Assembly (NCBI RefSeq): GCF_900111125.1
Contig: NZ_FOGE01000001.1
Location: forward strand, 1 to 64,000
DNA: 64,000 nt
Source: Sphingobium sp. YR768
GTDB taxonomy: Bacteria; Pseudomonadota; Alphaproteobacteria; Sphingomonadales; Sphingomonadaceae
Reading direction: 5' to 3'
Of this stretch, positions 17,705-24,978 are shown one piece after another. The position numbers were made by a program, and so were the translations under genes. Position 1 is the stretch's first letter. Each line of letters begins with the position of its first letter. Below the pieces are notes generated by a model. That model was not told the origin of the DNA and ran no database searches. It saw only the letters and a program-made list of their open reading frames with translations.

Positions 17705-18568
17705 ATGGGGACAAGCTGGTCGGCGCAGATCGTCGATCCGCCAGCGGGCTGTCAGGCTGCGATCGAGGCGGTGCTGGCGCGCATTATCGCGCAGATGAGT
17801 AATTGGGAGCCGGACTCCGTCATCAGCCGCTTCAACCGGCTGGCAGCGGGCGCATGGGTGCCGATCCCGGATGAGATGCGGACGGTGCTGGCCGCCGGGC
17901 TGGAAATGGCGCGGCTGTCGGGTGGCGCCTTCGACCCCGCCATCGGTCGGCTGGTCGACCAATGGGGCTTCGGTCCCGGCGCGCAGTCCGTGTCGACGGT
18001 CATCCCCGCGCCGTGGAGTTGCATCGAACTCGATGGCGGGCGGGCGCGCCGACTGGCGGACGTGACGCTGGATTTTTCCGGCATTGCCAAGGGCTTTGCC
18101 GTCGATGCGGTCGCGGCGGAACTCCGTGTGCTGGGCATCGTCCACTTTCTCGTCGAGATTGGCGGGGAATTGCGCGGCGATGGCATCAGGCCCGACATGC
18201 AGCCCTGGTGGGTGGATGTCGAGGCGCCACCGGACCTGATTGTGCCGACGCTGCGGGTTGCGCTGTGCCACCTCGCCGTCGCGACATCGGGCGACTATCG
18301 CCGCTTCCGGCTGGAAGGCGGGAGCCGCCTGTCCCACAGCATCGATCCAGCCACAGGCGCGCCGATCATGCAGGGTGTCGCATCGGTCACGGTGCTGCAC
18401 GAACAGACGATGATGGCCGACGCCTGGGCGACCGCGATCACCGTGATGGGGCCGGACAAGGGCATGCAACTGGCCACCCGCCACGATCTGGCCGCCCGGC
18501 TGGTGCTGCGGACATCGGCCGGCGCGCAGGAATATATGACGCCCCGGCTGGCGGCTATGCTGGCGTGA
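17705..18568 (+). CDS. apbE: FAD:protein FMN transferase (ApbE)
   Basis: About 287 aa from the ATG. MGTSWSAQI, NWEPDSVISRFNR, GAFDPAIGRLVDQWGFG, LDFSGIAKGFAVDAVA, GGELRGDG and the C-terminal SHSIDPATGAP plus VTVLHEQTMMADAWATA follow the ApbE family in order. The enzyme transfers FMN from FAD to a threonine in partner proteins, using Mg2+; the DUF2271 product upstream is the likely partner. The family usually has a strand before MGT, and VAFGGPT is encoded just upstream in frame. The frame is open back to a CTG at 17591 that overlaps the DUF4198 stop, so the real protein may be 38 residues longer. No signal peptide is obvious in either form. Confidence 0.9.
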   Translation: MGTSWSAQIVDPPAGCQAAIEAVLARIIAQMSNWEPDSVISRFNRLAAGAWVPIPDEMRTVLAAGLEMARLSGGAFDPAIGRLVDQWGFGPGAQSVSTVIPAPWSCIELDGGRARRLADVTLDFSGIAKGFAVDAVAAELRVLGIVHFLVEIGGELRGDGIRPDMQPWWVDVEAPPDLIVPTLRVALCHLAVATSGDYRRFRLEGGSRLSHSIDPATGAPIMQGVASVTVLHEQTMMADAWATAITVMGPDKGMQLATRHDLAARLVLRTSAGAQEYMTPRLAAMLA

Positions 18569-18748
18569 GAAAATAGGAACAGCGGCGCTTAACTTCGCAT
18601 ATGTCCCGCGAATCTCGACATATTGAAACAGAAGTAGGAAATTTTATTTCTAGGTCTGCGAGCCTGTCCGGCGTGAGACAGAATGGCTGAAGCCTTAGCA
18701 AGGCGGGGATCGGTAGGACAGATTTGGATGGTTAAGAGACTATCCCCT

Positions 18749-18883
18749 AATCCTCCCCAAGCTCGCTTGGGGAGGGGGACCGCCGAAGGCGGTGGAGGGG
18801 AAATGCGCAATGCTGCGCCATTTCCCCTCCACCATTCGCTACGCGAACGGTCCCCCTCCCCCCGCTACGCGCGGGGAGGATTT
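18749..18883. repeat. long palindromic intergenic repeat, family A
   Basis: The element opens AATCCTCCCC and closes GGGGAGGATTT. Inside are nested arms GGTGGAGGGGAAATG / CATTTCCCCTCCACC and GGGGGACCG / CGGTCCCCC, so the whole 135 bp can fold into one hairpin. A second copy of the family is at 28283-28440. It fills most of the 350-base gap between apbE and piuC; the rest of that gap shows nothing recognisable. Confidence 0.85.
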
Positions 18884-18918
18884 ACGTCTGCCTTTGGTCG
18901 CTAACCGCAGCGCACTTT

Positions 18919-19602
18919 TCAGGCGTCGGCCCAGCGGCGCAGGAGATTGTGATAGAGGCCGGTCAGGCGAACGACTTCGGAATGATCCTGCCCCAGATCC
19001 GCCGCGACGCCCTGTACGCTGCGGTCGAGGTCGAACAGCATCTGGCGAGCGCTGTCGTCGCGGATCATCGACTGGACCCAGAAGAAGCTGGCCACGCGCC
19101 GCCCGCGCGTGACGGGTTCGACCCGGTGCAGCGAGGAGGAAGGATAGAGGACCGCATGGCCGGCCGGCAGCTTCACCTGCTGCACGCCGAACAGGGTTTC
19201 GATGGTCAGTTCCCCGCCATCATAGGCGTCGGGTTCCTCCAGAAAGACAGTGATCGACAGGTCGGAGCGGATGCGCATGCCGGTGCCCGGCTGCATGCGC
19301 ATCGCATTGTCGACATGCAGGCCGAACGCCTGACCACTGGCATAGCTGTTGAAGAAAGGCGGGAAAATCCGCAGCGGCAACGCGGCGGCGATGAACAGTG
19401 GCGATCGGCCCAGCGCATCGAGCACCATCTGCCCCGCCTGCCGGGCTGCGGCGCAGTCCTCCGGCAATTGCATGTTGCGCTTCACCAGCGCGGACTGATG
19501 GCCGGAGGTGGCATTGCCGTCCACCCATTCGGCAGCGTCGATGATGGCGCGAATGGCGGCGACGCCGGGCGCGTCGATCAGGTCGGGAATGGCGATCAGC
19601 AT
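18919..19602 (-). CDS. piuC: PKHD-type Fe(II)/2-oxoglutarate hydroxylase, PiuC family
   Basis: About 227 aa, the usual PiuC length. The iron-binding H96-x-D98 is in FGLHVDNA, the distal His is H159 in [13 protein letters not shown], and the 2-oxoglutarate-binding Arg lies in [10 protein letters not shown]. The DUF4243-like C-terminal part ([13 protein letters not shown]) is present. PiuC genes sit beside TonB-dependent siderophore receptors in many Proteobacteria and are iron-regulated; their substrate is not settled. Here it follows tonB by 18 bp, downstream of the Fiu-like receptor, and the tonB Fur box probably controls both. Confidence 0.92.
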   Translation of the reverse strand: MLIAIPDLIDAPGVAAIRAIIDAAEWVDGNATSGHQSALVKRNMQLPEDCAAARQAGQMVLDALGRSPLFIAAALPLRIFPPFFNSYASGQAFGLHVDNAMRMQPGTGMRIRSDLSITVFLEEPDAYDGGELTIETLFGVQQVKLPAGHAVLYPSSSLHRVEPVTRGRRVASFFWVQSMIRDDSARQMLFDLDRSVQGVAADLGQDHSEVVRLTGLYHNLLRRWADA

Positions 19603-19620
19603 GGTGCAACAGCCTGTGCG

Positions 19621-20388
19621 TCAGGCGGCGTCGGTTCGCAAGACGAAGGGGATTTCGACGACGCCCTTGACCCGCACCGGTTGCCCGCCGCGGATGGTCG
19701 GCTTCCAGCGCCAGCCCTTCACCGCGTCGCGCGCAGCATTGTCCAGCCGGGGCGAGCCGCTGCTCTGCGACACGACCAGCGTTTCGACGGCACCGTCCAC
19801 GCCAAGGATCAGCGTGAGGACGACCGTGCCCTGCTCATGTTTACGGCGGCTTTCGATCGGGTAGCGCGGCGGCTTTCCGGCCACCATCTGCGTGCCGAGA
19901 TCGCCACCCTGCACCATGCTGGGCGGGGCCGGCGGCGCGACGGGCGCTGGCGGACCGGGCACTGCGACGGCAACAGGCGCGGGAGTCGGGACCGGGGTGG
20001 GATCGGGCGTGGTCTGCACCTGCGGCGCCGGCGGAACCGGCGTCTGCACGATCGGTAGCGGGGACACGACTTCCGGCTTGGCGGGCGGGGGCGGCGTTTC
20101 GGCAGCGGGCGGCGGGGGTGGCGGCGGGCTGAGATTGACCACCGTCAGCTTCGCCTCCTCCATGCGCTGCACATGGTTGCGCACCTGAATCAGCGCGCCG
20201 ATCAGCAAGGCATGGACGACAATGATCGCGACGATCGCGGGAATATTCGGACGGCCCTTAGCGCCATAGCGTTCCGTGACGGGGGACGAGGACGGGACCG
20301 CCGACGCTGCGCCCGCAGGGGCATGAGGCAGATCCTGCCGCAGGTCGGGTTCATAATCGTCAAACGGCTGGCTTGCAGCTTGCAGCAT
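19621..20388 (-). CDS. tonB: TonB energy-transducing protein
   Basis: About 255 aa. A cytoplasmic start (about 45 aa) leads into one membrane helix (IPAIVAIIVVHALLIGALI). A proline-rich spacer with PPPPPPP and repeated VP/TP pairs covers residues about 85-165. The C-terminal TonB domain has PPRYPIESRRKHEQGTVVL, the YP motif and GWRWKP. TonB passes proton-motive energy from ExbBD to outer-membrane receptors. ExbB and ExbD are not in the window. The ATG has a GGGAGG site and a Fur-like box lies about 40 bp upstream. It sits between the receptor and piuC genes. Confidence 0.94.
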   Translation of the reverse strand: MLQAASQPFDDYEPDLRQDLPHAPAGAASAVPSSSPVTERYGAKGRPNIPAIVAIIVVHALLIGALIQVRNHVQRMEEAKLTVVNLSPPPPPPPAAETPPPPAKPEVVSPLPIVQTPVPPAPQVQTTPDPTPVPTPAPVAVAVPGPPAPVAPPAPPSMVQGGDLGTQMVAGKPPRYPIESRRKHEQGTVVLTLILGVDGAVETLVVSQSSGSPRLDNAARDAVKGWRWKPTIRGGQPVRVKGVVEIPFVLRTDAA

Positions 20389-20426
20389 GGCAGCGCCTCC
20401 CTTCCCCGGCCCATAGCGAGAACCAT

Positions 20427-20445
20427 AATGCGAATCAATTGCGAT
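20427..20445. promoter_or_regulatory. probable Fur box before tonB
   Basis: AATGCGAATCAATTGCGAT is a near-palindromic TGCGAAT/ATTGCGA element of the alphaproteobacterial Fur type, about 40 bp upstream of the tonB ATG. A second similar half (GGCAATGATTCAGCAAAT) lies at 20455-20472, so the site may be extended. Binding is inferred. Confidence 0.65.
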
Positions 20446-20533
20446 GTTTCCGCTGGCAATGATTCAGCAAATTTGAGCGGGCGGCGACTCGAGGAGTCTG
20501 GCCAATAGCCAGGAGTGTGTCGCCGCCCGCCCG

Positions 20534-20561
20534 GACCCCGGCCGGGACGTGCCGGGGGGTC
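20534..20561 (-). terminator. GC-rich hairpin after the Fiu-like receptor gene
   Basis: GACCCCGGC and GCC-GG-GGGGTC pair with a two-base bulge, about 13 bp past the receptor stop on the minus strand. There is no T run, so it may be a weak terminator or an mRNA-end hairpin. Confidence 0.35.
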
Positions 20562-20573
20562 TTAGGTCTAAAG

Positions 20574-22886
20574 TTAGAGCTTGTAGCCCAGGGTCAGCAC
20601 CCAGGAACGGCCCTCACCCGGATTGGCCCAGCCATTGTTCCGAATGTTGGTGTAATATTTCTCGTTCGTGAAGTTCTGAACGTTGAGCTGTGCGCTGAAC
20701 TTGTCGGTAACGGGGTAGGACAGCATGGCGCGGTGCACCAGATAGTCGTCCGACTTGTAAAGGACCGTGGTCGGCGTCGTCTGCGCATTGTTCAGGTAGA
20801 AGCTGCCCTGATAGGTCAGGCCATAACCCAGCTGCAAGCCGAAGGGCAGCGTGTAGGTGGTGAACAGGCTGCCCGAATGTTTGGGCGTGTTGGTCAGCGG
20901 ATTACCGGCCTGCGCATCGACAACGCCCTGCCCCTGCTGATAATCCGAGATGCTCTGGATCACCTTGCTGTCGAGATAGGTATAGTTGGCGAAGATCGAC
21001 CAGGCGTCGGTGATGTTGCCGGTGGCGCCCAGCGTCACGCCATCGACGCGGTTGCGGCCGTCATTGACCGGCAGCGTGCCGATCAGCGGATCGTTGCTGG
21101 CGACGCGATAATTGGTGCGCTCGTTGCGGAACACAGCCGCCGTCAACTGGAGGCGGGCATCGAACAGGTCGATCTTGCCGCCGATTTCATAATTCACCGC
21201 CTGTTCGGGCTTGGCTTCGCAGGCATTGTTGGCGCCGCCGGTGCCGATGATCACCAGGCCGCAGCCCGAGCGGACCGTCGTCGCCGTGGGCATCTTCGAA
21301 TTGCCATAGGCCAGATAGAGGCTGGCATGTTCGACCGGCTTATAGACCAGGCCGACGCGGTAGGAGAAGAGATCGTCCGTGGCATTTTGCTGCGGGCCGG
21401 TGGTGTAGGCGCCACCGGTTGCCGGGGTGGCGATGGTGTCGGAACGGAATTTCGCGCGATTATGTTCGAAGCGGACGCCGCCATTCAGTTCCAGCTTGTC
21501 GACCAGCTTGACCGCCGCGAAGGCATAGGCCGCGATATTGAACAAATCGCCATCCTGATGGCCGGACCGGATCTTGTTCACCGGACCGGTATAGATGCCG
21601 TCGGGATTGCCGATATTGATCGGGTCCAGCGTAGGATTGGGCGTGGCGCCGCCCGCATTGCGCAGGACGTTGCCGTTGTTGAGCGTGTAATCTTCCTGGA
21701 GCATCGAGGTGCCCAGCACCAGCGAATGACCGCCCGGAATGGTGAAGGTCAGATCGACCTGATTATAGAGCGTCTGGTTGACCGAGTCCCGATAGCCGCC
21801 GCGCGGGCCGCTGGGATAATAGGCGCCTGCCACCTGGCCGGTGCCGCAGGCCGCGCCCGTGGGCGTCTGGCCATTGGCAAGGCAGTAAGTGCCCTGCGGC
21901 GGATCGACCACCAGATTCTGTTCGACACGCTGCCAGCGCGACAGGTTACGGACGGCAACGATGTCGCTGAAGCGGTGATCGAAGATGACGGTCGCCTGAT
22001 CGATCGTCTGATCCTGACGATCCAGATTCTTGTAGCCATAATAACCGCTATAGGGGACGCCGGGCAGAGGACCGTCATAGAGCGCATTCTTGTAATAAGG
22101 CACGCCATAGAGCGGCGTATTCTTGTCTTCCTGATGCGTGTAGAGCAAAGTCAGCGAGGTCGGGCCATCGATGCCGAGCTTGACCGACGGGGCTACGCCC
22201 CAGCGTTCATAGCGGTCGAAGTCGCGGCGGGCGACGTCATTTTCATGATACATGGCGTTGAGGCGCACGGCCGCGAAATCCGACACGCGCACATTGCTGT
22301 CGATCGTGGCGCGATAATAGTCGGACGTGCCGATGCCGGCCTGAACCAGCGTTTCATCCCCCGCCTTGGGACGCTTGGTGACGATATTGATATTGCCGCC
22401 GATCGCGCCCGACCCGCCATAGACCGAGTTGGAGCCGTTGGTGACTTCGATCTGTTCGACATTGAACGGATCGGTGCGGCTATATTGCGCACTGTCGCGC
22501 ACGCCATCGATGCTGATGTCGGTATTGGCGCTCTGGCCGCGCAGGTTGATGCTGTCGCCATAGCCGCCGCCGCCTTCGCCCGCGCCGAAGGTGATGCCCG
22601 GAATGGTGGACAGCACGTCGCGCAGGGTCAACAGATTCTGCTTCTGGATGGTCTGGTTGCCGATCACCGTGATGGTTTGCGGCATATCCAGCAGCGGGCG
22701 GGTATATTTGGGCGATTCCGCCTTTTCGACCTTTATCTGCGGTTCGTCGATCGCGCTATCGGTGACGGTAACGCCACCCAGCTTCTGACCCTGATCAGTG
22801 TCCTGCGCCTGGCCAGTCGAGGCGAAGGCAAGGGCGCCAACGCAGCTGAGCGCGAGGAAGGATGTTGCGGATGCGGCTTTACTCAT
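20574..22886 (-). CDS. catecholate siderophore TonB-dependent receptor (Fiu-like)
   Basis: About 770 aa, with a signal peptide cut near GQAQD and a short TonB-box region (GVTVTDS). The siderophore-receptor plug reads MPQTITVIGNQTIQKQNLLTLRDVLSTIPGI and GGSGAIGGNINIVTKRP. The barrel ends in the C-terminal SWVLTLGYKL with a terminal hydrophobic residue. The overall pattern is that of the Fiu/catecholate group. ATG 22886 follows GAGGGG at some distance; an upstream ATG at 22910 is less signal-like. A classical Fur box lies 66-87 bp upstream. Downstream tonB and piuC complete an iron-uptake unit. Ligand not provable from sequence. Confidence 0.9.
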   Translation of the reverse strand: MSKAASATSFLALSCVGALAFASTGQAQDTDQGQKLGGVTVTDSAIDEPQIKVEKAESPKYTRPLLDMPQTITVIGNQTIQKQNLLTLRDVLSTIPGITFGAGEGGGGYGDSINLRGQSANTDISIDGVRDSAQYSRTDPFNVEQIEVTNGSNSVYGGSGAIGGNINIVTKRPKAGDETLVQAGIGTSDYYRATIDSNVRVSDFAAVRLNAMYHENDVARRDFDRYERWGVAPSVKLGIDGPTSLTLLYTHQEDKNTPLYGVPYYKNALYDGPLPGVPYSGYYGYKNLDRQDQTIDQATVIFDHRFSDIVAVRNLSRWQRVEQNLVVDPPQGTYCLANGQTPTGAACGTGQVAGAYYPSGPRGGYRDSVNQTLYNQVDLTFTIPGGHSLVLGTSMLQEDYTLNNGNVLRNAGGATPNPTLDPINIGNPDGIYTGPVNKIRSGHQDGDLFNIAAYAFAAVKLVDKLELNGGVRFEHNRAKFRSDTIATPATGGAYTTGPQQNATDDLFSYRVGLVYKPVEHASLYLAYGNSKMPTATTVRSGCGLVIIGTGGANNACEAKPEQAVNYEIGGKIDLFDARLQLTAAVFRNERTNYRVASNDPLIGTLPVNDGRNRVDGVTLGATGNITDAWSIFANYTYLDSKVIQSISDYQQGQGVVDAQAGNPLTNTPKHSGSLFTTYTLPFGLQLGYGLTYQGSFYLNNAQTTPTTVLYKSDDYLVHRAMLSYPVTDKFSAQLNVQNFTNEKYYTNIRNNGWANPGEGRSWVLTLGYKL

Positions 22887-22951
22887 GAAAAACAGACCCC
22901 TCTGTAGCAATTGAGGGCCTGCTATTGAGAATCGATCTTACTGTCAATGTT

Positions 22952-22973
22952 AATGATAATGATTCTTATCATT
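22952..22973. promoter_or_regulatory. Fur box before the Fiu-like receptor
   Basis: AATGATAA, a 6-bp centre and TTATCATT form a perfect inverted repeat of the classical GATAAT Fur type. It lies 66-87 bp upstream of the receptor start and overlaps the stop codon of the RHH gene (22969-22971). Confidence 0.85.
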
Positions 22974-23235
22974 GTCGCGGAAGCATATGATCGAACAGCC
23001 AGCAGCGGATGGCGCTGGCCAGATTGGGGGCAGGATTGGCGGCAAGGCGCGCAACATCGATGCGCGCGATCAGGGCATTGATCGGCACATTTTCATCGAC
23101 CGCCGCCTGTCGCAGCGCATCCCAGAAGATTGGTTCGAGGCTGATCGCCGTCTGATGACCGGCGATGGTGACGCTCCGCTTCACAGGCGGAGCGAAGGGC
23201 GGCCCGGAGGGCTCGACAGGGCCGCCCTGACGCAT
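22969..23235 (-). CDS. ribbon-helix-helix domain protein (RHH_4 type)
   Basis: About 88 aa. KRSVTIAGHQTAISLEPIFWDALRQAA and the following NVPINALIARID are the RHH_4 pattern: one DNA-contacting strand followed by two helices. These are common, poorly studied small proteins of Alphaproteobacteria and may be regulators. The ATG shares one base with the phbB stop (TGATG), so translation is probably coupled. Its own stop lies inside the Fur box of the next gene. Whether it regulates the PHB or the iron genes is unknown. Confidence 0.82.
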   Translation of the reverse strand: MRQGGPVEPSGPPFAPPVKRSVTIAGHQTAISLEPIFWDALRQAAVDENVPINALIARIDVARLAANPAPNLASAIRCWLFDHMLPRQ

Positions 23236-23957
23236 CAGTACATGTGCTGGCCGCCGTTGATCGACAGCGTGCTGCCGGTCACGAAGCCGCCATCCTCGCT
23301 GCAGAAGAACGCCACGCCGCGCGCGATTTCATGCGCCTGGCCAAGACGGCCGACGGGAATCTTGGCGACGATCTTTTCCAACACTGCGGCGGGCACGGCA
23401 GCGACCATGTCCGTATCGATATAGCCGGGCGCGATCGCGTTGACGGTGACGCCATATTTGGCGCCTTCCTGGGCCAGCGCCTTGGTAAAGCCATGGATGC
23501 CCGACTTGGCGGCGGCATAGTTGACCTGGCCATATTGACCGGCCTGACCGTTGATCGAGCCGATATTGACGATGCGGCCCCAATTGCGTTCGCGCATACC
23601 GCCAAAGGTCGCCTTGGCCATGTTGAAGCAACCGCCCAGATTGATGCGCATCACTTCATTCCAGTCGTCGAAGCTCATCTTCGCGAGCACGCCGTCGCGG
23701 GTGATGCCGGCATTGTTGACGACGATATCGACCGGGCCGAGCGCTTCTGCCACCGCGGCGCAGCCATCAAGGCAGGCCTGATGATCGCCCACATCCCATT
23801 TGAACGCAGCGATCCCGGTCTTGTCGGTAAAGGCCTTCGCCTTTTCCTCATTGCCGGCATAGTTGGCGGCAACCTTATACCCCAATTCCTGTAGCGCCAG
23901 ACTGATCGCTTCGCCGATACCTCGCGTTCCGCCTGTCACGATCGCCACCTTCGACAT
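23235..23957 (-). CDS. phbB: acetoacetyl-CoA reductase (PhbB)
   Basis: About 240 aa short-chain dehydrogenase. TGGTRGIG binds NADP(H), NNAGITRDG is the structural motif, and GSINGQAGQYGQVNYAAAK carries the catalytic Ser-Tyr-Lys. The sequence follows PhbB closely (FFCSEDGGFVTGSTLSINGGQHMY at the end). It reduces acetoacetyl-CoA to (R)-3-hydroxybutyryl-CoA for polyhydroxybutyrate. ATG 23957 has a GGAAGAGG site, better than the upstream in-frame ATG. No phaA or phaC is nearby. It sits 25 bp after hemH in the same direction. Confidence 0.94.
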   Translation of the reverse strand: MSKVAIVTGGTRGIGEAISLALQELGYKVAANYAGNEEKAKAFTDKTGIAAFKWDVGDHQACLDGCAAVAEALGPVDIVVNNAGITRDGVLAKMSFDDWNEVMRINLGGCFNMAKATFGGMRERNWGRIVNIGSINGQAGQYGQVNYAAAKSGIHGFTKALAQEGAKYGVTVNAIAPGYIDTDMVAAVPAAVLEKIVAKIPVGRLGQAHEIARGVAFFCSEDGGFVTGSTLSINGGQHMY

Positions 23958-23982
23958 ATCAGCGTCCTCTTCCAATAGGGGG

Positions 23983-24978
23983 TCAGTCGATCCAACCCGA
24001 AAGTTCGCGGCTCATCAGCCTCTGATACAGAGTGATAGCGTCGGGCGACGCGTTTAAACAGGGCAAAAAGGCAAATTTTTCGCCGCCTTGCGCCAAAAAA
24101 ACATCTTTCGCGCGCAGCGCGATTTCCTCTAATGTCTCAAGGCAGTCCGCCGAGAAACCCGGCGTTATTACAGCAATATTGCGGACATTATTTTTAACCA
24201 GATCGGTGAGCGTCGCTTCTGTTTCCGGTTCCAGCCATTTTGCCCGGCCGAAACGCGACTGAAAGCTCATATGCACGGGCAGCGACAGAGCCTCGCGCAG
24301 CAGGCGGACCGTCTTCATCGCCTGACAATGATAGGGATCGCCCAGATGCAAAGTGCGTTCGGGCATGCCGTGGAAACTGGCCAGCAGCGCGTCGGGCGTG
24401 AAGTCCAGCTTCGCCAGACTTGCTTCGATCGAGCTTTTCAGCGCGTCGATATAGGCCGGGTCGTCATGATAAGGCGGCAGGGTGCGGATCGCGGGTTGCC
24501 AGCGCATCGCCCGAAGCGCGGCAAAGGCGGCGTCATTGGCAGTGGCGGTCGTCGCCGCGCTATATTGCGGATAGAGCGGCGCCAGCAGGATACGATCGCA
24601 ACCGGCCGCCTTCATCGCCGCCAGCCGATCGGCTATGGCGGGATTGCCATAGCGCATCGCCCAGTCGACGCTCACCTGCGGCATCGCCTGTTGCAGCGCA
24701 CGGGCGGTGGCGCGGGTATGGACGGCGAGCGGCGATCCTTCATCGGTCCACACCTGTTGATAGGCATGGGCGGATTTCTTGGGCCGGGTCGTCAGGATCA
24801 CGCCCCGCAGGATCGGCTGCCAGACCAGTTGAGGGATTTCCACCACGCGCGGGTCTGACAGGAATTCGGCCAGATAACGGCGCACCGATCGCGCATCCGG
24901 CGCGTCCGGCGTGCCGAGGTTGATCAGCAGGATGCCCACACGCGGCGCGGATATGGCGGGATGGTCGGTCGGTTTCAT
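23983..24978 (-). CDS. hemH: ferrochelatase
   Basis: About 331 aa. It inserts Fe2+ into protoporphyrin IX, the last step of haem synthesis. Diagnostic stretches are GILLINLGTPDAP at the N-terminus, YPQYS, SFHGMPERTL with the catalytic His, SRFGRAKWL, and PGFSADCLETLEEI with the conserved Glu. Length is normal. The start overlaps the stop of the upstream oxidoreductase gene as ATGA. Its position in an iron-acquisition block fits a shared need for iron, although no Fur box is seen directly in front of it. Confidence 0.96.
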   Translation of the reverse strand: MKPTDHPAISAPRVGILLINLGTPDAPDARSVRRYLAEFLSDPRVVEIPQLVWQPILRGVILTTRPKKSAHAYQQVWTDEGSPLAVHTRATARALQQAMPQVSVDWAMRYGNPAIADRLAAMKAAGCDRILLAPLYPQYSAATTATANDAAFAALRAMRWQPAIRTLPPYHDDPAYIDALKSSIEASLAKLDFTPDALLASFHGMPERTLHLGDPYHCQAMKTVRLLREALSLPVHMSFQSRFGRAKWLEPETEATLTDLVKNNVRNIAVITPGFSADCLETLEEIALRAKDVFLAQGGEKFAFLPCLNASPDAITLYQRLMSRELSGWID

